A stretch of DNA of 64,000 nt from Hymenobacter terricola (GTDB taxonomy: Bacteria; Bacteroidota; Bacteroidia; Cytophagales; Hymenobacteraceae), in assembly GCF_017921975.2 (NCBI RefSeq), contig NZ_JAGEMO020000003.1, positions 124,001 to 188,000 on the forward strand, read 5' to 3'. Shown piece after piece: positions 26,594 to 34,026 of this stretch. The stretch's first letter is position 1. Each line of letters starts with the position of its first letter. The position numbers and the translations under genes are program-made. The notes under the pieces were generated by a model, which did no database searches, was not told where the DNA came from, and saw only the letters and a list, made by a program, of their open reading frames with translations.

Positions 26594-27190
26594 TCAGTTG
26601 GCCTTGCCCAGCAGCTTGGCCACGTATTTGCCCACAATATCGAACTCCAGGTTCACCGTTTCGCCGGCTTGCAGCTGCTGAAAGCTGGTGTGCTCATAGG
26701 TATAGGGAATGATGGCCACCGTGAAGCCGTCGTCGGTGCTGTCGAAGCAGGTCAGGCTGGTGCCATTCACGCAGATGGAGCCTTTTTCGACGGTGAGGCG
26801 GCTGGGGCCGGGCTCGTGCCCAAAGCGGAACAGCCACGAGCCCTGCTGGTCTTCCACGCTCAGGCAGGTAGCCGTGGCGTCGACGTGGCCCTGCACAATG
26901 TGGCCGTCGAAGCGGCCGTTGGCGGCCAGGCAGCGCTCCAGGTTCACGTGGCGGCCGGGCCGCCACTGGCTCAGGTTAGTCACGCGCAGCGTTTCGTCGA
27001 TGACCGTGACCACGTGCGTGCCAGCGGCGGCATCCACGGCCACCACGGTCAGGCACACGCCATCGTGGGCCACGCTTTGGTCGATTTTCAGTTCGGCGGC
27101 GAAGGGCGATGCCACGGTGAAGTGACGGTTGCTGCCTTGGTTTTCCACGGCCACTATGGTGCCGAGGGCTTCAATGATTCCAGTAAACAC
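26594..27190 (-). CDS. ribE: Riboflavin synthase, alpha subunit
   Basis: A 198-residue riboflavin synthase, which dismutates 6,7-dimethyl-8-ribityllumazine to riboflavin. It begins with the invariant (V/M)FTGIIEALG and has two homologous barrel repeats: VAHDGVCLTVVAVD with LSQWRPGRHVNLERCLAANGRFDGHIVQGHVD, then ICVNGTSLTCFDSTDDGFTVAIIPYT with VNLEFDIVGKYVAK. GTG 27190 is the start, because it gives exactly the conserved N-terminus; the open frame to 27280 crosses a terminator and repeat. No other rib gene is near and no FMN riboswitch is apparent. Confidence 0.93.
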   Translation of the reverse strand: MFTGIIEALGTIVAVENQGSNRHFTVASPFAAELKIDQSVAHDGVCLTVVAVDAAAGTHVVTVIDETLRVTNLSQWRPGRHVNLERCLAANGRFDGHIVQGHVDATATCLSVEDQQGSWLFRFGHEPGPSRLTVEKGSICVNGTSLTCFDSTDDGFTVAIIPYTYEHTSFQQLQAGETVNLEFDIVGKYVAKLLGKAN

Positions 27191-27232
27191 GTATCGCGGA
27201 TTTAGTCGGATTTTTCTGATTTCGCGGATTGC
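27191..27232. repeat. Short CGCGGATT-type repeat upstream of ribE
   Basis: CGCGGATTTAGTCGGATTTTTCTGATTTCGCGGATT contains two CGCGGATT copies about 28 bases apart and a CGGATTT between. It directly abuts the ribE GTG, so it makes up the whole leader. It looks like a dispersed intergenic repeat but only one copy is in the window. Confidence 0.35.
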
Positions 27233-27248
27233 TTGCCGCAAATACAAA

Positions 27249-27278
27249 GAACGGCTTCCTGTGAGCAAGAAGCCGTTC
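27249..27278 (-). terminator. Terminator after the Cys4 protein gene
   Basis: GAACGGCTTC (27249-27258) pairs perfectly with GAAGCCGTTC (27269-27278) around ten loop bases. On the reverse strand a T-rich tail TTTGTATTTG follows. Confidence 0.65.
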
Positions 27279-27320
27279 ATCGCAACAATTGGGGACGGGT
27301 GAATGATTTGGGGGGGACGC

Positions 27321-27644
27321 CTATTTCTCGGCTTTCTCCAGGGCTTTCCAGTCCAGTTCGCCGTTTTCGCGGCGGCGCAGGAACACGGTCTGGTCGTCTT
27401 TCTGCATTTTGCCGAAGGTCAAATCGCCCCGGCAATCGATGCATTTAACGGAAGTGTACTTGAATTTATCCTGGGAAACCCGGCTGGTCAGGTCCAGATT
27501 GTCGGAGCCGCACAGCCCGCAGGCGGCCACATCGGGGAAGCTAAGCCGGTCGTACTCCGCCACGGTTTCGTGGAAGTTATTGCCCTGCACGGTGAAGTGA
27601 AACTGGCGGCGCCCAATGCGCTTGGTAATCATCATTTGCAACAT
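27321..27644 (-). CDS. Small Cys4 (zinc-ribbon-like) protein, function unknown
   Basis: A 107-residue protein with two cysteine knuckles, CGLC (about 42-45) and CIDC (about 68-71), the spacing of a zinc ribbon. The rest is charged (KRIGRRQFHFTVQGNNFHET, LRRRENGELDWKALEKAEK). It is cytoplasmic by composition. I recognise no named family. It is a separate unit: a terminator hairpin lies on each side (27249-27278 downstream, 27726-27769 upstream). Confidence 0.6.
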   Translation of the reverse strand: MLQMMITKRIGRRQFHFTVQGNNFHETVAEYDRLSFPDVAACGLCGSDNLDLTSRVSQDKFKYTSVKCIDCRGDLTFGKMQKDDQTVFLRRRENGELDWKALEKAEK

Positions 27645-27725
27645 TCTACTGCAAGAAAACTAGGTGAATTTATGCTTTAAAACTACGAAATATCGCCCTC
27701 AAAAACAAGCTGATATGCCGCCAAA

Positions 27726-27769
27726 ACCGCATAAAAAAAGGTCTCGGATGAGGCCTTTTTTTATGCGGT
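27726..27769. terminator. Strong terminator after the S8 protease gene
   Basis: ACCGCATAAAAAAAGG and its complement CCTTTTTTTATGCGGT form a stem of at least 16 perfect pairs with a GC-rich tip. It begins 11 bases past the protease stop on the reverse strand. Confidence 0.85.
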
Positions 27770-27779
27770 GAAAACCAAG

Positions 27780-29474
27780 CTATTGCTGCACAAATTTCAC
27801 CGTTCGGCGCAGGCTGCCGGCGCTCACCTCACAGGTGTAAGCGCCCTTGGCCAGGTGGGCCAGCTGCAGTGGCGCCTGGCTGCCGGCGGTGGCGGGCAGC
27901 TGCTGGCGGTCCACCACCGCTCCGCGGGCGTCCAGGACACGCACGCGCAGAGCCTGGCCGCGCAGGGCCGCTGGCAGCACCAGCGTGAGGGGGCCGTCGC
28001 CGCTGGGGTTAGGGAACAGGCCCAGGGCGTCGCTCGCGGCGGGCACGCTGGCCGTAGTGGCCAGTGGTGCGGTCGGATGCAGCGCATTGTAGGCCGCCAG
28101 GAAATTGGGAATGCCATAGCCCAGGATATTATCCGGCACGGTGGCTTGCGAGGCCGTGCTGCGCAGCGCCACAATCACCTGCTGCGCGGTGAGCGTGGGG
28201 TTGGCCTGCCAGAAGCCGGCCACCATGCCCGCCAGAATGGGGCAGGCATAAGACGTGCCGCTGCCCCGAAATGCGGTGCCATTGGGGGCCAGCACGGCTG
28301 CGGCCAGGCCCATGGCCGCCAGCGTGGGCTTGATGCGGCCATCGGAAGTAGGGCCGTAGGAGCTGAAATAGGCATGGTTGCCGGAGGAATCCACTGCCGC
28401 TACCGACATGATGGAATCGGCATCGGCCGGGGCCGAAATGTAGTGCCAGGGGTCGTCGCCTTCGTTACCGGCGGCGCTCACCACCAGCATGCCCACGCGG
28501 GCCGCCATGGTCGCCGCCCGCGAGCTGATGGCGGTGCGGCCGTTCATGTCAGCATAGGTGTAGGAAACCGAGGGCAAATCGAACGTAGTGTAACCCAACG
28601 AGGAGCTAATGACGTCGACCCCAGCCGAATCGGCGTACTCGGCGGCCGCCAGCCAGTTGGCTTCTTCAATGGGGTGCTCGGAGTAAATATCCTCGGTGAT
28701 GCACAGGTGGAACGTGGCCTTGGGCGCGGTGCCAATGTAGAAACCCGTCTCATTGGCCCCCATAGCCGACAGGCAATTGGTGCCGTGGCTGTTGCGGGTG
28801 TACACGTTGGTACCGCCGTCGACGAAGTTGCGGGTGCTGGCCATTCTATTCTCCAGAAAGAGCGGCTGCAGGGCTGAAATCTGGTCAACGCCGGGGAAGC
28901 CGGCATCGAATACGGCAATCTGCATGCCTTCGCCACGAAAACCGGCGTCGTGCATCGAAAGGGCCCCAATTTGTAGGTTCTGGCGGAATGCGGGGCCGTA
29001 CTGGGCGCGGGTGGCCTGGGTGCGCGCCACCGTAGCGGGCACCTGCACCGGCGGCGGCGTGGGCGTGGGCACGCGGTAGCTGCGGTTGAGCGTGGTGGCA
29101 GTGCGCACCGTGGGCAGCGCCGTGATGCGGGCCAGCGTGACCGAATCGCAGGAAACCACCGCCGCATTGAACCAGCGCGACGTGTAGATAACCTGCGGAC
29201 TGCCGGCCAGGGCGCGCACCTGCGCCACGTAGGCGGGGTTCACGGGCAAGTCGCGGGGCTGCACCGCAATTCCCTGCCGCGTGCGCCGCAATAGGGAGCG
29301 GGCGGACAAAAACGCCTGCGGCTGCGCCACCGAATACGGCGTACCCGCCTTATCGCGGAAGTACACCAGGTGGCGGCGCACGGTGCCCTGGGCAGCTGCC
29401 GGCACAGTGGCCAGGACGTTCAGCATCCCAGCTACCAAAACCAAAATCAGCCATTTTCTTGAAGAAGGCACCAT
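27780..29474 (-). CDS. Subtilisin-like S8 serine protease with T9SS C-terminal sorting domain
   Basis: A 564-residue secreted protease. The signal peptide is MVPSSRKWLILVLVAGMLNVLATVPAAAQ. An inhibitor-like propeptide region covers about 30-140. The S8 catalytic domain has Asp190 (IAVFDAGFPG), His230 (RNSHGTNCLS), the oxyanion Asn337 (SAAGNEGD) and Ser408 (SGTSYACPIL). The last 80 residues (LGLFPNPSGDGPLTLVLP, ending LRRTVKFVQQ) are a type A sorting domain, so the enzyme is exported by the T9SS and probably anchored at the surface. ATG 29474 fits the signal peptide; ATG 29504 is possible. It follows a lipoprotein gene. Confidence 0.92.
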   Translation of the reverse strand: MVPSSRKWLILVLVAGMLNVLATVPAAAQGTVRRHLVYFRDKAGTPYSVAQPQAFLSARSLLRRTRQGIAVQPRDLPVNPAYVAQVRALAGSPQVIYTSRWFNAAVVSCDSVTLARITALPTVRTATTLNRSYRVPTPTPPPVQVPATVARTQATRAQYGPAFRQNLQIGALSMHDAGFRGEGMQIAVFDAGFPGVDQISALQPLFLENRMASTRNFVDGGTNVYTRNSHGTNCLSAMGANETGFYIGTAPKATFHLCITEDIYSEHPIEEANWLAAAEYADSAGVDVISSSLGYTTFDLPSVSYTYADMNGRTAISSRAATMAARVGMLVVSAAGNEGDDPWHYISAPADADSIMSVAAVDSSGNHAYFSSYGPTSDGRIKPTLAAMGLAAAVLAPNGTAFRGSGTSYACPILAGMVAGFWQANPTLTAQQVIVALRSTASQATVPDNILGYGIPNFLAAYNALHPTAPLATTASVPAASDALGLFPNPSGDGPLTLVLPAALRGQALRVRVLDARGAVVDRQQLPATAGSQAPLQLAHLAKGAYTCEVSAGSLRRTVKFVQQ

Positions 29475-29531
29475 AGCAAGCAAAAAACTGCGGTTAGTAA
29501 ACAAAGCCAGCCGGCCTATTGAATGGGATAA

Positions 29532-30332
29532 TCAATTAACATGGTAATCAATCAGGGTTTCCCGGCGCGAGAAAGCGCTGAAGTACGAGTTGACCGGGTA
29601 GACCTGGTTGCCGCCTACGGGATAGTTGTAAAACGCCAGGTACACCCGACGACGAAACACCGGCCCCACATTTTTCGCAAACACCTGCTGGTAGCTGATG
29701 CGCTTGAGCAAGCTGTTTTCAGTCGCCGCGCCGGTATTCATGGTCGTGAGCGTGGTGGGGTACGCCTTGGCGGGGGTGGTTGGTGTACTGCCCGTGGTGA
29801 AGGGCTGCCCCGTTCGGCTGTACTGCCGGGTTTCGGCGGTTATGGTGTCGTTGAAGTTGTTGTTGAACGCGTTGAAATTCCACGACCGGCCATCTTTTAC
29901 CGGGAAAATCAGCTCCACGGTGCGGGTGTTGTTGCGGTTCATTATCACCGATTGCGCCGAGGCGCTGAGCACGAAAACGCTGTCGGTGGTCCAGGTGGTG
30001 GCTGGTGGCACCTGTTTGGCGCGCACCAGGCGGTAGGCCTTTTGCCCGGCGGCATCGGTAAAGACCTCCGTGACGGTTTCCTTGAACCGGTACGCGCTGG
30101 GCCGGGCCACGCTGGTGATGCCCATTGATGCCAGGCTCCAGGTGGTATCGGCCACGGCGTAGGTCCAATAGTTGCCCACGGCCACTGGGTAGTAGTCAAT
30201 TCCGGTTTCGGGCGCGGGCTCGGTCTTGTCTTTGCAGCCCGCAAAAGCGCCGGCCAGCGCCAGGGCCGCAATGGCCAGCCCGGTGCGGCGGGCCGTCGCT
30301 TTTGTGTTCGGAATCATTAGCATTCGATGCAT
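29532..30332 (-). CDS. Predicted lipoprotein, function unknown
   Basis: A 266-residue protein with a lipoprotein signal, hydrophobic TGLAIAALALAGAFAGC with the lipid-bearing Cys at residue 33, followed by charged KDKTEPAPE. The mature part starts YYPVAVGNYWTYAVADTTW, a block I associate with Bacteroidota surface lipoproteins of unknown role. It continues as a beta-rich domain (FPVKDGRSWNFNAFNNN, VFRRRVYLAFYNYPVGGN). It is between mnmA (32 bases) and the S8 protease (57 bases) in the same direction. Start may be ATG 30332 or ATG 30317. Confidence 0.72.
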   Translation of the reverse strand: MHRMLMIPNTKATARRTGLAIAALALAGAFAGCKDKTEPAPETGIDYYPVAVGNYWTYAVADTTWSLASMGITSVARPSAYRFKETVTEVFTDAAGQKAYRLVRAKQVPPATTWTTDSVFVLSASAQSVIMNRNNTRTVELIFPVKDGRSWNFNAFNNNFNDTITAETRQYSRTGQPFTTGSTPTTPAKAYPTTLTTMNTGAATENSLLKRISYQQVFAKNVGPVFRRRVYLAFYNYPVGGNQVYPVNSYFSAFSRRETLIDYHVN

Positions 30333-30363
30333 AAGTAGAATAGCAGAAGGCAGGGTGGCGGAA

Positions 30364-31530
30364 TTACTGGCCGGCTACCTCCACGGTAGCGGCAGCAAAA
30401 GGTAAGGGAAATTCGCCGATTACGTGGCGCTCAATCCAGCCGCCGCCCAGCACGTCCTGGCCGTCGTAGAACACGGCGGCCTGCCCGGGCGTGATGGCCA
30501 GGACGGGCTCCTCGAAGTAAACGCGGATTTTGCCGTCCACTTCTTCCAGGAAAGCCGGCGCCCCGTCGTGGTTGTAGCGCACTTTCACCACGGCGGGCAC
30601 CAGGCCCCGGCCAGCCAGCGAGGCCAGTTTGCCCATGTTCAATTTGCCCACCACGGTGGCCGTGCTGGCCAATTCTTCGTAGTTGCCCAGCACCACCTCG
30701 TTGGTATCGGGGCGGATTTCGAGCACGAACGCCGGGTAGCCCAGGGCCACGCCCAGCCCCTTGCGCTGCCCGATGGTGTAGAACGGGTAGCCCTCGTGCT
30801 TGCCGATGACGCGGCCGTTTTTGGTCACGAAGTTGCCGCCGGCCACGCGGGCTTCCAGGCCCGGCACGCGGCGGCGCAGGAAGCCCCGGTAGTCATTGTC
30901 GGGAATAAAGCAGATTTCGTAGCTCTCGGGCTTGTTCACCAGCTCGGTGAAACCGCGCCGGCGGGCTTCGTCATAGATTTCGGTTTTGCGCATGCCGCCC
31001 AGCGGGAACAGCGTACGGCTCAGGCTCTCCTGGCTCACGCCCCAGAGGGCATAGCTTTGGTCCTTATTTTCGTCGAGGCCTTTGCTCACCACAAAACGGC
31101 CGGTTTCAGCGTCTTTGCGGATGTTGGCGTAGTGGCCGGTGGCGATGAACTCGCAGCCGAGCTGGTCGGCCCGGCGCAGCAAAGCGTCCCACTTGATGTG
31201 GGTATTGCAGAGCACGCAGGGGTTGGGCGTGCGGCCCGCGAGGTATTCGTCGGTGAAATTATCAATGACAAAATCGCCAAACTCATCCCGGATGTCGATG
31301 ATATAATGCGGGAAGCCGAGCGTTACGGCAATGTCGCGGGCATCGTTGATGCTGTCGAGCGAGCAGCAGCCCGTCTCCTTTTTCGAGCCGCCGGCGCTGG
31401 CGTAATCCCAGGTTTTCATGGTCATCCCGACTACTTCGTAGCCTTGCTCGTGCAGCAGCACGGCGGCCACACTGGAGTCAATTCCGCCGCTCATGGCGAC
31501 GAGTACTCTTCCTTTTACTTCGGTATTCAT
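30364..31530 (-). CDS. mnmA: tRNA-specific 2-thiouridylase
   Basis: A 388-residue MnmA, which thiolates U34 of Lys, Glu and Gln tRNAs. The ATP-pyrophosphatase loop is AMSGGIDSSVAAVLL (Ile for the usual Val). The nucleophilic cysteine is in TPNPCVLCNTHIKWDALL, and the second catalytic cysteine in SYEICFIPDNDYRGFL. FEEPVLAITPGQAAVFYDGQDVLGGG is the family C-terminal beta domain. ATG 31530 gives the standard N-terminus; the frame above it runs through a palindromic repeat. Confidence 0.95.
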   Translation of the reverse strand: MNTEVKGRVLVAMSGGIDSSVAAVLLHEQGYEVVGMTMKTWDYASAGGSKKETGCCSLDSINDARDIAVTLGFPHYIIDIRDEFGDFVIDNFTDEYLAGRTPNPCVLCNTHIKWDALLRRADQLGCEFIATGHYANIRKDAETGRFVVSKGLDENKDQSYALWGVSQESLSRTLFPLGGMRKTEIYDEARRRGFTELVNKPESYEICFIPDNDYRGFLRRRVPGLEARVAGGNFVTKNGRVIGKHEGYPFYTIGQRKGLGVALGYPAFVLEIRPDTNEVVLGNYEELASTATVVGKLNMGKLASLAGRGLVPAVVKVRYNHDGAPAFLEEVDGKIRVYFEEPVLAITPGQAAVFYDGQDVLGGGWIERHVIGEFPLPFAAATVEVAGQ

Positions 31531-31578
31531 AGTGGATTGCAATTCACCCGGAGCTTGAATGGTTCCGGCTGGCAGCCA

Positions 31579-31586
31579 CAAAGGTA
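31579..31586 (-). promoter_or_regulatory. -7 promoter box for mnmA (TACCTTTG)
   Basis: Exact box on the reverse strand, 49 bases before the mnmA ATG. The heptad palindrome lies directly upstream, where the -33 region would be. Confidence 0.55.
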
Positions 31587-31589
31587 CAA

Positions 31590-31669
31590 GGTCAGCTATA
31601 AGTGAGCAGTGAGCTGCGCGCATCGGCCGAGTCTGCAATTCATTGATAACTGTTCACTGCTCACTGACC
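31590..31669. repeat. Intergenic palindromic heptad-repeat element (copy 4)
   Basis: Left arm GGTCAG...AGTGAGCAGTGAGC (31590-31614) and right arm TGTTCACTGCTCACTGACC (31651-31669) are near reverse complements, with GTGAGCA/CTCACTG heptads. The element begins at the stop codon of the sugar transferase gene and ends at the mnmA promoter. Confidence 0.6.
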
Positions 31670-33130
31670 TTACTTCCCCCGCCCTTCCACGATGATTTTC
31701 AGCGTATACAGCAGCACGCGGAAGTCCATTGCCAGGCTCATGTTTTCGATGTAGAGAATGTCGAATTTGAGCCGTTCGACCATCTGGGCCACGGTTTCGG
31801 CGTAGCCGTATTTTACCTGGCCCAGGGAAGTGAGGCCGGGCCGCACGCGGTGCAGGTGGCGGTAGTGGGGCGCGATTTTCACAATCTGGTCGATGAAAAA
31901 CTGGCGCTCGGGGCGCGGGCCCACCACGCTCATGTCGCCCTTGATGACGTTCCAGAACTGCGGCAGCTCGTCGAGGCGCACCTTGCGCATGAAGCGGCCC
32001 CATTTGGTGATGCGCGGGTCGTGGTCGGAGCTCAGGGCCGGGCCCAGCTTCTCGGCGTCCAGGAACATCGACCGGAACTTGATGATGCGGAACGGGTGGC
32101 CGTTGCGCCCAATCCGCTCCTGCCGGTAAAACACCGGGCCGGGCGACGAGAGCTTCACCATCACGGCCGTGAAGGCGTACACCCACCAGGCCAGCAGCAG
32201 AAACAGGGACGAAGCCACCACGTCGAACACCCGCTTGAGCATTATCTGCCACACGGGCATCAAATCCTGCTTGATTTCGATGAGCGGCGTGCCGAATAAG
32301 TGGTTGACTTTCACCGAGCCCAGCAGCATCTGGTACAAGTCGGGCAGGATGCTGACGCGGGCCGTGGTGCCCTCCAGCAAAGCCAGAATATCCTGAATGA
32401 GCAGGTGTTCGCTGGGCTCGATGGCAATGACGATTTGCTCGATTTTGTGGGCCCGGACCAGGGCGGGCAGGCGCTGGTAGGAGCCGCGGGCGGGCAGCTC
32501 GGCGGCCAGGCCGGGGTCGATGGTATCGCCCACGGGCGCGAAGCCTATCAGGCGCAGGCCCAGGTGGCGGCTGGTGCGCGCCAGCTCATGAAACGTGTTT
32601 AGGGCCAGCGCGTTGGAGCCGACCAGCAACGTTGGGAACGAAATATGACCTTTGTAAATCTGGCGCTGCACGCTGCTCACGGCCCAGGTGCGCAGGATGG
32701 CCGAGATGAAAAAGTGCAGCAGGTAGTACGCCGTGAAGGTTTTGTAGTAGGCCCGGTAGTTCACCACGCCCTGGTCGTCGAGCAGCAGGGTGAAGAAGAT
32801 GACCACGGCCCCGAGCAACGACACCCGCGCCAGGCGCAGGATTTCGGCCAGGCGCGACTTGCGGTAGATGTCGCGGTACTCGCCCACCAGCCCGTAGAGG
32901 ACGGTCCAGAACACGGCGATGAAAACGGCCGAGCCCGTGAGGTCAAACAAGGCCCCTTCGGTGAAGTGGTAGCCCGTCATCTCGTTGAGCAGGTATTTCC
33001 GCTCCAGGTAGAAGCATATCCACGCTATGAGCGCGGCCCCGAAATCGGCAGCAACAAGCTTGACGTATTGAAAGCGGCGAATAAGCTGCAAAACGGTAGT
33101 TTGGGTAGTATTTTCGCGGTCTGTGGACAA
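31670..33130 (-). CDS. Exopolysaccharide polyprenyl-phosphate sugar-1-phosphate transferase (WcaJ/WbaP-like)
   Basis: A 486-residue membrane enzyme that starts polysaccharide repeats by moving sugar-1-phosphate to undecaprenyl phosphate. It has four N-terminal helices (about 22-150), a CoA-binding-like middle domain (PTLLVGSNALALNTFHEL, IEQIVIAIEPSEH) and a helix at about 295-318. The C-terminal catalytic domain follows: KRVFDVVASSLFLLLAWWVY, SSPGPVFYRQERIGRNGHPF, KFRSM, RKVRLDELPQFWNVIKGDMS, VVGPRPE and RPGLTSLGQVKY. The only usable start is TTG 33130, seven codons after a stop-free but promoter-bearing stretch; the next ATG (residue 51) would remove the first helix. No other polysaccharide gene is adjacent. 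Confidence 0.9.
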   Translation of the reverse strand: MSTDRENTTQTTVLQLIRRFQYVKLVAADFGAALIAWICFYLERKYLLNEMTGYHFTEGALFDLTGSAVFIAVFWTVLYGLVGEYRDIYRKSRLAEILRLARVSLLGAVVIFFTLLLDDQGVVNYRAYYKTFTAYYLLHFFISAILRTWAVSSVQRQIYKGHISFPTLLVGSNALALNTFHELARTSRHLGLRLIGFAPVGDTIDPGLAAELPARGSYQRLPALVRAHKIEQIVIAIEPSEHLLIQDILALLEGTTARVSILPDLYQMLLGSVKVNHLFGTPLIEIKQDLMPVWQIMLKRVFDVVASSLFLLLAWWVYAFTAVMVKLSSPGPVFYRQERIGRNGHPFRIIKFRSMFLDAEKLGPALSSDHDPRITKWGRFMRKVRLDELPQFWNVIKGDMSVVGPRPERQFFIDQIVKIAPHYRHLHRVRPGLTSLGQVKYGYAETVAQMVERLKFDILYIENMSLAMDFRVLLYTLKIIVEGRGK

Positions 33131-33143
33131 AAACCGCGCCGGG

Positions 33144-33151
33144 CAAAGGTA
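33144..33151 (-). promoter_or_regulatory. -7 promoter box for the sugar transferase (TACCTTTG)
   Basis: Exact box on the reverse strand just 14 bases before the TTG start at 33130. Transcription would begin almost at the start codon, so the mRNA is nearly leaderless. Confidence 0.55.
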
Positions 33152-33189
33152 GGGCCCGGCGGTAGTTGTCAGGTTTTCCTTTTTTTCAC

Positions 33190-33909
33190 TTGACTAAAAA
33201 CGGGGGCGCCCCGGCCAATTTCCTCATTTTACATTCCACCCTCCCCATTTCGAAGCTCAACGATACCTATCGCCACCAAGGGCAGCGCCGCGCTTTGGCC
33301 CGGGAGCTGCGCCGCCGCGGCATCCACGACGAGCGGGTGCTGGCGGCCCTGGCCACCGTGCCGCGCCACCTGTTCTTCGAGCCCGCCTTTGAGGCCCACG
33401 CGTACCAGGACAAAGCGTTTCCCATCGGCGAAGGCCAGACCATCTCCCAGCCCTACACCGTGGCCTACCAGACCCAGCTGCTGAACGTGCAGCCCACCGA
33501 CCGCGTGCTGGAAGTGGGCACCGGCTCGGGCTACCAGTGCGCTGTGCTGCTCCAGCTCACGCCCCACGTCGACAGCATCGAGTTCAATGAAGTGCTGTTT
33601 GCCCGCACCCGGCAGCTGCTGGCCGCCCTGGGGGCCGGCGGCGCGGGCCTGCACTGCGGCGACGGTTCGCTGGGCCTGCCGGTGCGCGCGCCGTTCGATG
33701 GCATTCTGGTGACGGCCGGGGCGCCGGGGCTGCCGCCGGCCCTGCTGCGGCAGCTGCGCGTGGGCGGCCGGCTGGTGATACCCGTGGGCGACAACCAGAG
33801 CCAGCGCATGGTGCGCGTGACCCGCGAAGGGCCGGAGGCTTTCGTGCGCGAAGAGTTTGAAGAATTCCGCTTCGTGCCGCTGCTGGGGGCCAGCGGCTGG
33901 CGCAGCTAG
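33190..33909 (+). CDS. pcm: Protein-L-isoaspartate O-methyltransferase
   Basis: About 220-239 residues, depending on the start. It repairs L-isoaspartyl residues in damaged proteins using S-adenosylmethionine. Family blocks: RGIHDERVLAALATVPRHLFFEP, AYQDKAFPIGEGQTISQPYTVAYQTQLL, the SAM loop VLEVGTGSGYQCAVLLQL, FDGILVTAGAPGLPPALLRQL and GGRLVIPVGDNQSQRMVRVT. No ATG or GTG precedes the conserved region; homologous N-termini begin near KLNDTYRHQGQRR, where only an ATT (33247) is available, otherwise TTG 33190 or TTG 33166. I give TTG 33190 as a compromise. It is divergent from the sugar transferase. Confidence 0.88.
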   Translation: MTKNGGAPANFLILHSTLPISKLNDTYRHQGQRRALARELRRRGIHDERVLAALATVPRHLFFEPAFEAHAYQDKAFPIGEGQTISQPYTVAYQTQLLNVQPTDRVLEVGTGSGYQCAVLLQLTPHVDSIEFNEVLFARTRQLLAALGAGGAGLHCGDGSLGLPVRAPFDGILVTAGAPGLPPALLRQLRVGGRLVIPVGDNQSQRMVRVTREGPEAFVREEFEEFRFVPLLGASGWRS

Positions 33910-34026
33910 CCCCGGCTTCATCGTTTGCCCACGCAAGGGGTGTAACTTGCTCATTCTTTACTGTTGCCGGGGAGTACTGCTCCACCCTACTAGCACCCCG
34001 GCAGCGCAATTTCCCCCTCTTTTTTT

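Noticed and set aside
27191..27300. FMN riboswitch upstream of ribE
   Set aside because: The leader is only a short repeat directly abutting a GTG start, preceded by the terminator of the upstream gene; there is no room for the FMN aptamer.
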